Of a stretch of DNA of 64,000 nt, positions 32,280 through 43,802 are shown piece by piece. The stretch spans positions 62,884,001-62,948,000 of the forward strand of contig NC_133178.1 of the NCBI RefSeq assembly GCF_049306965.1, in the 5' to 3' direction. The stretch's first letter is position 1. The number at the start of each line of letters is the position of its first letter. This DNA comes from Danio rerio. Its lineage: Eukaryota > Chordata > Actinopteri > Cypriniformes > Danionidae. A program made the translations under genes and the position numbers. The notes beneath the pieces were generated by a model. That model searched no databases. It saw only the letters and a list, made by a program, of their open reading frames with translations, and had not been told where the DNA came from.

Positions 32280-32936
32280 TCCTCAATGCTCACATTCACT
32301 TCTGCTTTTACACAACAGATAAAAAACATGAAGCAGATTCAGTTTTGCATTCAAATTAAAATATGGAAACCAAAACATAAGTGAATGACGTATTGCTATG
32401 ATTTTATATAAACTGTTATCAAGTTAAAGCTTCTGACTCGCCTCAATAAGACTCTGATTGGCAGAGAGATTTAAGATCTTCCAGATCAGTGACCAAATAA
32501 CAATCTTTACAGTAAGTTTACCAGAGAAAAACAAGTAGAAAAGTGTAATATCTGAGCAAGCCACACACAGCTCTGTAAATTATTAGAGTATTATGAAAAT
32601 ATGAATATTGTACACAGTAAACATGATCTATACTCGGTAATGGAGCAATAATAAAGGTGTATGTTTTAAAGTTTGATGTTTCAAAGACGTTATTATTGTT
32701 GTTTTGATTCAATGTTCACATTTATCAATATAGATATAATGTTATGTGTATTTGGCAGGATGTGGGATGGGAGGGCACTGAGCTCAAATGGTCCATACCT
32801 GAAGTACCCCCAAACAGCAATTTAAGCAGTACAACCATCCAAAGCCACAATTAAATACCCTAAAGAGTGCCCACATTTGTAATGCTGGTATTTTCTGGAA
32901 TTAAGCTCAGACTTTTTGGGTTTTTTTTTACTTAAA

Positions 32937-33143
32937 GAGTCTATGAGACTCCCTACATAAGGCATCAGACAAGTCCTGCTGGTTGATGTGCTGGGCAATG
33001 CTCAAATCGCCCATCTTAACTTTGAGAATGAACAGATAAAGGAAAAGTCTGGAGGGTCATTGACTTCTGCATCTTCAGGTCTGATGATGTAAATTCCAGT
33101 GACTGTATAAGCCACGTCTCTCTCCAACATCCTCAAAGTATCC
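32937..33143 (-). other. Antisense exon-like stretch, block 3 copy
   Basis: Copy of 2300-2513 in a spacer that lacks the DANA-bearing segment, so it belongs to the older core of the A-to-B spacer. Confidence 0.3.
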
Positions 33144-33729
33144 TGCACAACACAATTAGAGTAACACTGCTCAGTCATGATATGAGCATCAACAAATGCA
33201 GGATTAGGAAATCTGATCTCAGCATTTCATCCAAAACTAGAAATAGCAAGAATAAATAAATAATAACAATTAAATCTGACTATAGGTTTTAAGATACAGT
33301 AAAGACAGCAACAGTCACTGATGCCTGCAATACTAAGTTTAAATGAACTATTCAGAGTTCTGTACTATGTTTGTTTTTATTCTTGCACTCATCCGCTAAT
33401 GTTTTGGAGTTAAACGTCTGAACTGGGATGGGGTTAAATATTGATTAATTTGTCTCTAAAATGCATTAAAGAGCTCAGCACTGCTTCAGTGATAATACTG
33501 TCAGCAGAATAACACTGACTAGTGTTGATTTAACTCTAGACACTCGGCTGTAAACTCTGACAAAAAGCATATGAACATTAGATGAAGCAGTTGGTGTTTG
33601 CTGATGGAGTGATTGTGTGAAGTGTGGAGCTCCTCCCTCTGTCAGAGTTTCTCTTCTCTATATGAGCGTCTCCTTCTCTCTGATCGTCTTCATGTCTCTA
33701 AACTCAAACTGCTCCTCACAGGCCAGATC

Positions 33730-34191
33730 ATGCTGATCATCTTCTACTGCTCTCTCCTCACTCTTCTGTCATGTAAGTCACACATTTCACTGCAGACATG
33801 CCGATCTCTCAGCAGAGACAACAGATTCATCACATTCATATTATTGATTATTATTTTACAGGTGTCAGATGTGCGAAAGTGCTCACTCAGAAACCCTCCA
33901 TAATGACTGAAGACAAGGGCAGATCTGTGACTCTGGACTGTAATGTTGAGAAGGATGAGAATTATGTCAGCTGGCATAAACAGACTCCAAACGCAGCTCC
34001 TCAGTTTGTGTTGAGATATTATCATTCTCTCAGCTCACCTGATAGATATGGGGATGGTTTTACCTCCAGCCGCTTCACATCTAAAGCTCAGTCAAGTATT
34101 GATTATAGTCTGATCATCAGCAATGTGGCTGTGAGTGATTCTGCAGTGTATTACTGTCAGACATGGGACAGCTCTGTTAGAGAGTATGTAT
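33730..34191 (+). CDS. Ig light-chain V segment V12 (family B)
   Basis: Leader exon 33730-33772, V exon 33862-34191, TATA-like CTATATGA 33658-33665. CDR1 NVEKDENYVS, then SWHKQTP: His replaces the Tyr that follows the core Trp in all other segments. CDR2 YYHSLSSPDRYG. Germline CDR3 QTWDSSVREYV is the C-family type, as in V16, rather than the B type QTWDNTAKEYV, suggesting a converted 3' end. Two B segments in a row (V11, V12) occur only in this block. Open. Confidence 0.93.
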
Positions 34192-34219
34192 CACAGTGAT
34201 TCACATCATGACAAAAACC
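34192..34219 (+). other. 12-RSS of V12
   Basis: Heptamer 34192-34198, nonamer 34211-34219; consensus. Confidence 0.95.
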
Positions 34220-34249
34220 TCCTCAATGCTCACATTCACTTCTGCTTTT

Positions 34250-36021
34250 AACAGATGATCAAATTCACGTCTCAGATTCATAAAGAACTGGGTCCTGTAC
34301 TATGACTTCTGGCTACATTCCTAGCTAGTGAGTTAAGTTTGAGTTTAGTTTGCATCAATCCTGTGTTTAGGTACCATAAATGTTGCTCAGCTTTATTCAC
34401 TCTTTGTCACCCTGGTATGTTACACCGTAGAGCTAACATGCTCCGAGTTATGCCCGGGTTATGGCTGACCTGATTATGTCCTGGTTTAGAGACCTTACAA
34501 ACCAAATTAACTGTAAGCAAAGTGACAGAGTTTCACTAAAAAGTCAAACACATTTACACATACATTTCTCAGATTGTAACAATGAGTATTTATAATACTA
34601 TAGATGATTTATATAGTAATTATATCTGTAATCCATCACACACAAGCAATTTTAGTTAAATAACCTTTTTCAACCTTTTTTATAACCTTTTTTTCATGAA
34701 TGTTCTCAAAGTTTTTGTATTTTTTAATCTTTGGTGCTGTGAACTAAATATTTTGGTTGTAATGTGATTGGCTGGTTTGCTTCATGAAGTCAGGATCAAA
34801 TTCTGAGTTAACAGAGAATGTTGATGATCAGTTTCATGGTACCAACAAAGACTGATTACACTGGTTTGGTTTGGATTGGTTAGGTTTGGTTAACGAATCA
34901 CGTACTCCTGAATTTGTTCAGCCCAAGTGTGCCGCAAGCCTGCGTTTGAGTGAAGGTCTCGGCCGTTAGATCGCCCCCTGGGGGCTGGCTGCAGTACAAG
35001 TCATAAAGCCCGCCTCCTCCGTGTTAATGAAGGAGACTTGAGCCCAAATAAAAAAATTATTACACTTGCAATAAAATGTCCCGAAAGATGGCTCTGGTAG
35101 ATTAAGGCACTGGTTTTTGTGCTGAAATAGGTGCAGATCTTCATTTTTGTAAACAGTTTGTTTTTAGCAGTAATTTAATGCTGGGCGTGTCATCGTGATT
35201 GACAGCTGTGATTGACAGTTTCTCAAAGCAGCGCGTCTGAGCTTCGGCAGGAGACTGAAGTGTTATTATTCGATTTCTGTGTTATTTTACCATGACAAAA
35301 TGAGTTCAGCAGTAAACTACAGTTTCTGACATACATGATCTGGTGGAACACTGTTTATTCGCTAAGGTCAAGGCTTTTTCGGGCTTTATTAGTTTGCTGA
35401 TACACGCAGATAGCAAAATACACTCGGGCCAGTTCCTGCTAGATTCTCGCCTGCCAGAGACTTACCCCTCAGAGCTCAGACTGACTACCTCTGCTGGACC
35501 TACTCCGGATGCCTGGACTCACTGCCCGATTCCAGCCCGAGTCAATCGAGCCAGATGTGGCGTCCGAGCGAGCCGGTGCTGCCGCATGCGAGCCGGAATC
35601 GGCCGGCGACGCCGCGAGTAGGTTATGCGCTGCGGCCCGGAGCTGGCGCGATTGAATATATAAAACCCTCATATTTGTTAACGTTATTACATCCATTTGT
35701 GTTGATATGACAGCAAACGCATGCTGAGAAGTTCGGGGGGCGTAGTTGATTTTACATAAAGCGTTTGGTTGGAAGCTCGACTCCGCTCATTTTCACGGCT
35801 CCTCCTCTGGCTCCATCAGACAATCCTTCTGCGCATGTCAAGGCTCCAATTTCAGCAGTCTTTTGCGACAGTTTGTGCCCGTCAAGCAGGCGTTTTGCCC
35901 TCAAGGCGTTCAATGGGAAAAGGGGCTGTCGCGTCGTCCATATTTTTTACAGTCATTGGTTCAGCCAGTATCATGTGTGGCGAGAAGAAGAACAAAACAC
36001 AAGGCAAGAGTGGACTGATGT
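34250..36021. other. Block-3-specific spacer of unassigned sequence
   Basis: Not repeated elsewhere in the window. 34960-35070 (GATCGCCCCCTGGGGGCTGG and TCATAAAGCCCGCCTCCTCC) resembles a dispersed zebrafish DNA repeat. 35500-35650 is unusually GC- and CpG-rich for this locus (CCGGCGACGCCGCGAG). Short open frames here show no family features. Probably a composite of old DNA elements. Confidence 0.35.
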
Positions 36022-36740
36022 CAACACAGGCTCATTCTGAAAGCGTAGTCCTGTGGACGTTTCTGGAGACCGTGAATTATGTAGCCAGAGGAATGTATGG
36101 CTGCATTTCATTTTTTAAGCAAACACTATGGGGCGGTATGACGCCGTTCCTTTTGCCGTTTACTGGCTGACCGCTTACCTCCATGTGGAGGGCTTTCCCA
36201 CTGCTACTAGATTTTCCAGTTAACTCGTCGTGTACGTCGGCGGACTTGAGACGCTGAGAGGAGTTAACCACAACAATGACGACCAGGTTTGAGTCCGGGG
36301 AAGAACGGTTCCAGAAATCAGGTAAGACAAAAACAGAATAAAACAATCGAGTGATTAACAGGGTGAGAATGTGGTAAAATCTGAAAACATGGTAAAAATC
36401 AGACGAGGGCTTTTCTTTTTCTGGACGACTTTTGGAAATCGTTGGTTGGGTTTAGGGAAGTAAGTGGGTGGGTCAGTACATTGGCCGGTCGCCCAGTCAA
36501 TCTTTTACCCAGACAGTCAGTCAGACAGACGGTCGGTCAACAGCAGCCTCTTGTGGGTTTATGCGAGAACAAGGGGTCGAACAGCACTCGCGAGAGACAT
36601 TCAAGATATGATAAAACGCACAGAGCGGCCTCTCGCGGATTCGCTAAAACAAAAATGTCAAAAATACATACCTCCTGGGACATATTTCGCGGCCTCCAAA
36701 AACATCCACGGGACTACGCTTTCAGAATGAGCCTGGGTTG
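36022..36740. mobile_element. Non-autonomous TIR DNA transposon (block 3)
   Basis: Left end CAACACAGGCTCATTCTGAA and the reverse complement of the right end CAACCCAGGCTCATTCTGAA agree; the match continues through AGCGTAGTCC(T/C)GTGGA(C/T)GT, and more loosely for about 100 bases. An 8-base duplication with one mismatch flanks it: ACTGATGT (36014-36021) and CCTGATGT (36741-36748). At 719 bases with no transposase it needs an outside enzyme. An 8-base site suggests hAT or MULE type; not resolved. Confidence 0.75.
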
Positions 36741-36918
36741 CCTGATGTACACAAAAGCCCCGGAGGGTGATTTATTTACAAGTGTTCCAGAAGCAGTGCA
36801 GGAAGAAAAGTAAGTCTTGCAGGAGGGAGGCTTCTGGAAGGTGAGTGAGGGGAGTCTGGGGATGCACTGCAGGCTTTTAGTGGTGAGGGACGCACACACA
36901 CCACACACGCACATGAGA

Positions 36919-36949
36919 CACCTGCTAGCTCAGCAGGGTTTATGTAAAT
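36919..36949 (+). promoter_or_regulatory. E-box/octamer promoter module of V13
   Basis: CACCTG 36919-36924, 17-base gap (one G more than other C-family modules), ATGTAAAT 36942-36949. Homology to other C-family upstream regions starts abruptly here, about 10 bases before the E-box. Confidence 0.6.
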
Positions 36950-37075
36950 GACTGTGAAACTGAGGCGGGCGTCTCTTTTAGTGTCTCTACAGTCTTCAAG
37001 TTTCTCTCTCTGATCATCTCAGCTTTATTCTACAGCACTGCTCATCTTTACACGTCACAGACACCAAATCACAAG

Positions 37076-37520
37076 ATGATCTCAATATTCTGCTCTGTCT
37101 GCACTCTTCTGACCTGTGAGTTTCCTCATGTCTGATGGACAGTTTAAAGTGTTGGACACATGATCTCATGTAAAGCTTGTGTTTGTTCTGCAGGTGTCAG
37201 TGGAGTGACTGTAGTGACTCAGAGTCCAGTAATCACAGTCAGTAAAGGACAAACCGCTCAACTGGACTGTAATCTGGGGACGGCGACTGATGATTCTGCT
37301 AAATGGTACAAACAGACTCCAGCAGAAGTTCCTCAGTATGTGTTAAGATTTCTTCATGGCAAGAGTTCACCTAGCTATGGATCTGGTTTCTCTGCTCCTA
37401 AATTCACATCAACATCTTCATCTTATTCAGATTATAGTCTGATCATCAGTAATGTGGATGTAAGTGATTCTGCAGTGTATTACTGTAAGACATGGGACAG
37501 CTCTGTTAGAGAGTATGTAT
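37076..37520 (+). CDS. Ig light-chain V segment V13 (family C), J3-proximal
   Basis: Leader exon 37076-37115, V exon 37194-37520. FR1 and CDR1 read LGTATDDSAK, then WYKQTPAEVPQYV (Glu for the usual Gly). CDR2 RFLHGKSSPSYG has Leu for Tyr and a Lys. FR3 STSSSYSDYSL is the A-family form. Germline CDR3 KTWDSSVREYV. The long conserved region that lies upstream of other C segments is replaced by foreign sequence, leaving only the module at 36919 and the 5' UTR. Open; whether it is transcribed as well as its relatives is unknown. Confidence 0.93.
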
Positions 37521-37548
37521 CACAGTGATTCACATCATGACAAAAACC
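37521..37548 (+). other. 12-RSS of V13
   Basis: Heptamer 37521-37527, nonamer 37540-37548; consensus. Confidence 0.95.
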
Positions 37549-38140
37549 TCCTCACTGTAACATTCACTTCTGCTTTAGTTAACAGATGATCAGAGCTCAA
37601 CTTCACAGATTAATAGCACATCACAGAAATTTCCCTCCATCACTGAATATATATTAATGTAAAGTCTGTCATCATGAAATAATAAACAGAACATCCAGAC
37701 TGATCGGTCCATATACTGAACAATAAGAGTCTGATCAGAAACTGTAGTTACTAATGTGAGATTGACACTAATGAAGCCATAAAATACCTTGTTAATAATA
37801 AAGGAAACTCTCCTCTGGAGTATATTAGTTATACAATATGATTTGAGCTTGAATATATCCACATCTCTTATTGTTTTACGCTGATTTTGTGCTGTTTGGA
37901 GTCTCTACAGTCTCTCTCAGCTGCAGAAGAACAACAAGCATGAATGAGATTGTGTTTAAAGCACTTGAACACACAGCAGATACCACTGATATGAAGAGTA
38001 ACGCAGCAGCAGGAGTGTGTGTGTGTGTGTGTGAGTGTGTGTGTGAAACATTTCTCCATGAATGAAGTGTGTAAAGCACACGGTGAGCTGAGCTTGAGTG
38101 AGTCTTTCACTTCTGTTTGTGTCTCTTCACAGACTGAGGA

Positions 38141-38179
38141 GGTTTTTGTACGGCTGAACATATCAAATCTTTCACTGTG
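38141..38179 (+). other. 23-RSS of J3
   Basis: Nonamer 38141-38149, 23-base spacer, heptamer 38173-38179. Confidence 0.95.
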
Positions 38180-38213
38180 GTATTCGGACAAGGAACTAAA
38201 CTCATTGTGACGG
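38180..38213 (+). CDS. Ig light-chain J segment J3
   Basis: Encodes VFGQGTKLIVT plus the split G; GTAAGT donor at 38214. Same bases as J1. Preceded by a short interrupted GT run (about 38013-38044). Serves the five V segments of block 3 and is spliced to C3 across a 2.4 kb intron. Confidence 0.95.
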
Positions 38214-38215
38214 GT

Positions 38216-38343
38216 AAGTCATCGCTCTACTGTATTACTCTTCATCTGCTTCATGTTTATTATATTGATCTGTGCTCTATAGTCAGTTTTATTAGTGGAC
38301 TGTTAAGAAAGCATGTTGTAGATTTAGAGTTAAACACATTTCA
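38216..38343. repeat. 128-base direct repeat, first copy (J3 intron)
   Basis: Pairs with 39231-39358, 1,015 bases apart. Confidence 0.9.
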
Positions 38344-38754
38344 TTAATGTAGTGGAAGAACTGTTGCTGCTAAAAGTAGAATAACCGTTACTCAATTTTA
38401 AAAGTAATTTAATAAGTATTTACTAATGAGAATTATTAATTAGATCTTACCCAATTTCTTTTGGTTTGTTATCGCTGTTACATTTAGATACTATTTACCC
38501 GAATATTTATGATAGAATCTACCCCTAAAGAAGTGAGTGCAAATTATTGCCTCAGTTTTATTGAGTAGATTCTATCGGTTGTTTTTAAAGTGCATAAAAC
38601 TGCAGATTTTTTGCAAAATTCTGTGCAGAAATAGCTAAAAATGTCTGTAGATTCTGTCTGGCCCTATAATCACTCTACTGGGCTTTCATTCTGTTACTGT
38701 ATAGTGAACTCATTGTAGATATATTTATGTTTTTATCTCAGTTTTTATACTTGC

Positions 38755-38973
38755 TAACACTTTATTTAGATGGTCCAATTGAGTATTAGTAGATCTGCTT
38801 AATATCTGTTGGTACGCTCCTTCAACAGACATTTAACTGACTATAACCATAACTCTTAACCCCAGCCCTAACCCCAATCTAAAAGTCTTCTTATAATCTA
38901 ATGAGAATCAGTTGGCATGCAGATGCAATCTAACTTAATTGCAACAAAAGGACCATCAAAATAAAGAGTGACC
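38755..38973. mobile_element. MITE in the J3-C3 intron
   Basis: Copy of 11463-11714 with an internal deletion after TTTAACTGACTATAA. Confidence 0.65.
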
Positions 38974-39230
38974 GTTTACTTTGCCAGTCACAATTATTTT
39001 CCATCAACTGCCCTGAAATACACTGTTAAATGAGCTTTATTAGTCATATTATTATTATTATTTATTATTTTTTATTTAAAATTCACCTGTAATATGTTGT
39101 GATTTAGGAAGCTTTAGAAATCATTTTGTATAAAAGTGTATTCAGTTAATCAACAATGTCTAGTATATTTGTAGTTAAAAGCCTAAAAAGTGTATTTGTA
39201 CTTTAAATAGTTATGTTGTAAACTAAAATC

Positions 39231-39358
39231 AAGTCATCGCTCTACTGTATTACTCTTCATCTGCTTCATGTTTTATATATTGATCTGTGCTCTATAGTCA
39301 GTTTTATTAGTGGACTGTTAAGAAAGCATGTTGTAGATTTAGAGTTAAACACATTTCA
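39231..39358. repeat. 128-base direct repeat, second copy (J3 intron)
   Basis: Second member of the pair with 38216-38343. Confidence 0.9.
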
Positions 39359-39639
39359 GTTCAGTATTTTTTGCTCCTCAAGCGTCAAACCCTGAAATAT
39401 ACTTTCTCCTAAAGTTTAACTCTCAACCACAAGAGTTTTCTGTCTGGATGTGTTTTATATCAGTGATCACTCGACTGGGCTGGTCAAGTCATTGTAGATT
39501 ATCTTTTATTTTTTAATTCAATTTACTTTGTTAGTCATGTTTTTTTTTCCATTAGGTTGCTTGGATAAACATTTAAAAGAATAAAAAAAAAATCACTGCA
39601 GATTTAATCTTAAATTTACTGATTGTGTGTTAAATGAGC

Positions 39640-39681
<42 letters not shown>

Positions 39682-40627
39682 TTCATCATCATCGTTATTA
39701 AACCATTCTTATATTATGATTTTAAGAAACTTTCAGAATTATTTTGAATGCAAGTTTATTTAATTAATCAATAAAATAATGTTTATTTGAACTTAAAAGC
39801 AGAAAAACTTTACGTTAAAACAAAAATCAAGTATGTATTTATTTCATTACTTGTTGGTTAAAATCTAATTTAAAAAAAGAGGCAAATACAGTATTAAAAT
39901 GACAAATATATCCCACTTATATTATATTTTGTAATTAGATCGCAATTTTCACCAGTAAGTAATATAATCCACCTTTTGTCCAGTTTTTAATCAGAAATTC
40001 ATGAAGAAAACGTGAAGCACTGCAGCCTTTCAGTTCTCGTAAACCTTTGATCAAACTCTCATCTTCAATCCAAAACACTATTTTTTATGTGAGCCTAAAG
40101 GCTTGTAAACACTGGAACCCTTTTCGTTTGCGTTTATCGTCAGCATTTTACGAGATGTTTTGTCAGATTAAAGCCCAAGCGATTTTCACTGGCGTCAAGC
40201 AGAAGAGTCTGCAAAATATAAATATGCCGTTATTTCACCGTCATTGCTTCATCGTCAAGGAAAGTAAATAAAAGGATTATTATAATGCACAGATTGTGCT
40301 GATATTGCTGTAGAGAATTTAGTCATTCTCACTCCTGTAGTACGATTAGCAGTCTTATTTTTGTATGATACAGTATATTACTGCTTGTTTTATAAGGACA
40401 TGGTGTTTAGTCATTTTTGATGTTGTGGGGACATTAATGAGGTTAACGGCTCAAAAATCACACAGAATAAAGTATTTTAAAAACTGTCTCTTGTAAGGGT
40501 TGTGTTTAGGGGATCAAATATACAGTTTGTACAGTATAAAAATCATTACATTTATGGAGAGTCCCCGTAAAGATAGCTGTACAAGTGTGTGTGTGTGTGC
40601 TGATGCTGATGTTGGTGTGTGTTGTAG

Positions 40628-40953
40628 ACGCTGCTGCTGCTCCTCCTGTGCTCACCATCCTCCGTCCATCATCCAGAGAAGAGCTGAGCTCCAGTAAAGT
40701 CACTCTGCTGTGTCTGATCAATCACATGTCTGTGGCTTTCGCTGATGTGCGTTGGCTTGTGAACGGGAACTCGGTTACCGAAGGCGTCTTCACCGGCTCT
40801 GCTGAACAGCAGCCTGATCACAAATTCAAGAGCAGCAGTTCTTTAACCATCCAGAGCTCCGAGTGGGACAAAGACAGAGAGCTGACATGTGAAGCCACTG
40901 TGGCCTCCAAAACCAGCAGAGCAAGCATCAGGAAATCTGAATGCAGCGACTGA
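40628..40953 (+). CDS. Ig light-chain constant exon C3
   Basis: Encodes the same 108 residues as C1 (Phe38, Ser77), with Cys29, Trp43, Cys88 and the C-terminal Cys106-Ser-Asp. Acceptor TGTTGTAG at the end of a GT/CTGATG-rich tract. Because C1 and C3 agree while C2 and C4 share Arg77, the C exons alternate S, R, S, R along the array, hinting that two blocks may have duplicated as a pair. Confidence 0.95.
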
Positions 40954-41040
40954 ACCTGGAGAAGCGGATGTGCTGTTCTACTGTTATCAGAGCTGATCAT
41001 ATCTCTTGCTGGAGTGGCTCATCAATATAGAGAGTGCTCA

Positions 41041-41109
41041 AATAAAGCCTCCTCATTTTCTGCTGATGATCTTTTGCCTTTAATGTTGATTTACAACTGT
41101 TTTAATAAA
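41041..41109 (+). terminator. Polyadenylation signals of C3
   Basis: AATAAA at 41041-41046 and 41104-41109. Confidence 0.75.
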
Positions 41110-41151
41110 CTGCATCTTCAACAAACTTTGTCTTTGTGTTTATTGTCTTAC

Positions 41152-41490
41152 TGTCTTTCCGATGAGATGTTAAAGCGAGGTTCTGACTCTCTGTGGTTAT
41201 TAAAAATCCCATGGCTCTTCTCGTAAAGAGTAGGGGTCCCTGATATCCTGGGCAAAGTTCCTCAATCGGCCCTTACGATCATCATCCCCATCCACTGAAT
41301 TGGTTCTATCACTGTCTGTCCACTCCACCAATAGCTGGTGTGTGGTGAGCGCACTGGCGCTGTTGTCCTGTGGCTGCCGTCGCATCATGCAAGTGAATGC
41401 TGCACACTGGTGATGGTGTGGAGATGTGTACTTTGTGTGTTTGGCCATACACAACAAATGTGCTATATAAACACACATTACATTACATAT
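41152..41490 (+). mobile_element. SINE/LINE-tail-like repeat after C3
   Basis: Copy of 14061-14386, ending in the CATTACATTACAT tail. Confidence 0.5.
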
Positions 41491-41694
41491 TATGCAAAGG
41501 AATGAAGAGATTGAACCTTTAAACTGTATGAACTGCTGTCAAGATGAAGTCAAGACTGACTTTAATAATCCATGAGGGAATAAAGGATGAAAATCTGACG
41601 ATACAAACACTCAAATCGAGTCTTCAGACTGAAAATCAAAGAAAGCTCTGTTCATCTGAGGGTCAAACATCAAACTAAACTGCTGTCACTGCTA

Positions 41695-43191
41695 CACTGT
41701 AAAAAAAAAACTAGTTTTACAGAAAATATCACTACATTTTTTTACAGTAATTGTTTTGTAATTTAAAATTATATGTAGAACTTAGTAAAATGACAAACAA
41801 TCTCTCTAAATTTACAGTTTGACTTTTATTTTAGGTACTTTATCATTAAAGACAAATTACTGACATTTTTGTTTTTATACAGGGAAATTACAGTATTATT
41901 TATACAGTATTTTTTTCTGTTATTTTAAATTATATTAAAAATCCGTAAAAATTACAAAAAATTATCTGTAAATTTACAGATTGACTGTTATTTTATGAAC
42001 TATATAAGTAATGACAAATTACAGCAATTTGTCTGTTTTATACAATAAACAGGCTGTATTATTTACACAGTGTTTTTCCTGTTTTTTTAAGTATGTTTTT
42101 TTTTTTTAAATTACGTAAAATTAAAGTATAAAATTGTAATTACTTGCTCTGTAAAAAAAAAAAAAAATGTAAAAAAAGGTCAAATGACTGGCAGCTGCGG
42201 CTGCCAAACAAAAACCATAAAATTATGGTAAAATGTCTTTGTTGAAATAAAGTGCAAAAACTGATAAATCTACAGATATTTTAATTAAAATGTTTACAGA
42301 GAAACACTGTTATTTTACAGACTTTTCCTAGATTATTACGAACAAATCCGTTCAATAAAGTTACACACTAAGAGCGCTCACATGCACCTCTTCCAGATTC
42401 TGCTGATTGCACACACACAGCCGGAGGATCGTTATGAACTGATTACAAGCACTTTAAAAGCAGCAAAGACCAATTACAAAGTCTTGTTATACTGTTACTG
42501 TGAACATTATTACGTGTTCCTCTTCTTTTGCCTTACTTTGTTTGTTAATTGTTTACATTATTTGCTGCCGGGACTGACCATTTGCCTGTTATTTGACCAT
42601 GACTCTGGATTCCCTGCATAATGTTACGTTTGTTTGCTCCAGTGTTGACTGTTGTTTGCCTGACCATCTCTGTGTAATAAACCTGCATTTGGATCTGCAC
42701 TCCTTTATCAGTGTCCTCTTCACGTTACAGTTCCATTTCATTTAAACCTTAAACCTCATTCAGCTTAAACCTCTACATGTTTTACACAAACACTATTCAA
42801 TAAAATCTAACACACTGTAATTTTAAAGTTGTGAGAATTCAATCAGTTTTATCTCGTTTGTTGTTTTTTCCTAAAGTTTTTGATCCAAAATTAAACTGTT
42901 AAATTATGATCACGAGCATGTCTTGGCATTTTATTAAAGGTGTTTAATCGTAATGATTTAAGGAAAATTCTTTGAAATAACATTGTTTTCTCTTGAACTT
43001 TTAGTGCAGTCACTTTATTGATGGTGTTTGATCATAATAATCTAGGAAAAGTCTGTAAAATAACAGTGTTTCTCTGTAAAACTCTTAGTGTGTAACTTTA
43101 TTGAACAGATTTGATCTTAATAATCTAGGAAAAGTCTGTATAATAACAGTGTTTTTCTGTAAACATTTGAACATTTTTTTTTCTCACAGTG
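41695..43191. mobile_element. TA-flanked inverted-repeat element, block 3
   Basis: CACTGTAAAA start and TCTCACAGTG end (one change from the other copies), TA on both sides. LTR-like core at 42383-42729. Its first 350 bases are almost identical to the block 2 copy. Confidence 0.6.
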
Positions 43192-43380
43192 TAGTGAAGA
43201 TCATTAGTGAAGAGCACAGCGGAGATGAATGAGTCTGAATAAAGTTCTGATGGAAACTCTGAGGAGATGCTCCAGATGTGACGGCCATCGTGTGGATCTG
43301 CTGTGAAGTTGATGCTGAAGTTTGTCTTCTAGCAGACGCAGTGAAGTGTGGAGATGTTCTTCATGGGGACGCACAGGAAA

Positions 43381-43411
43381 CACCTGCTCTTCTAATCAGC
43401 TCCATGTAAAT
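43381..43411 (+). promoter_or_regulatory. E-box/octamer promoter module of V14
   Basis: CACCTG 43381-43386, 17-base gap, ATGTAAAT 43404-43411. Confidence 0.6.
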
Positions 43412-43617
43412 CAGCAGCTTCTCTGAGCTCTTTTCATCTGTCAGACTTCGTCTTCATCAGCTTCTGTCGATCTGTCGCCTGTCAATCATTCAGCGCTGCT
43501 TCCTGATGATGCGCTGCTGATGCCTGATGATGTCACCGAGCGTCTCTTCAGTCTCTTATAGCTGCTCTCTGATCAGTCTCCTCTTCAGTCTGTTCACAGC
43601 ACACACACACTCACAAC

Positions 43618-43728
43618 ATGCTGACGCTCTTCATCCTCCTCATCATCACTCTATCATGTGAGACGACACTAGACTGCAGATCCAGAGGCACATACGACTG
43701 TCGAGTGTGAGAGTTGTGTGGCATTAAT

Positions 43729-43802
<74 letters not shown>

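Larger units (their letters stand above)
27164..43191 (+). other. IgL block 3: V9-V10-V11-V12-V13-J3-C3
   Basis: The most rearranged block. 28138-29705 is a B-to-C spacer although it follows V9. 30335-31714 matches the C-to-B spacer of block 1. 32280-33657 is an A-to-B spacer without the DANA-bearing segment. 34220-36918 replaces the usual B-to-C spacer with sequence not seen elsewhere in the window, including a DNA transposon. 37549-38140 is the V13-J3 gap. 38214-40627 is the J3-C3 intron with a MITE and a TTA array at about 39643-39681. 41491-41694 shows nothing recognisable. Confidence 0.85.

Noticed and set aside
35343-36813. Several overlapping frames of 60-133 codons in the block-3 spacer
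   Set aside because: No recognised domains, frames overlap on both strands, and part lies inside a TIR element; CpG-rich composition explains the lack of stops.
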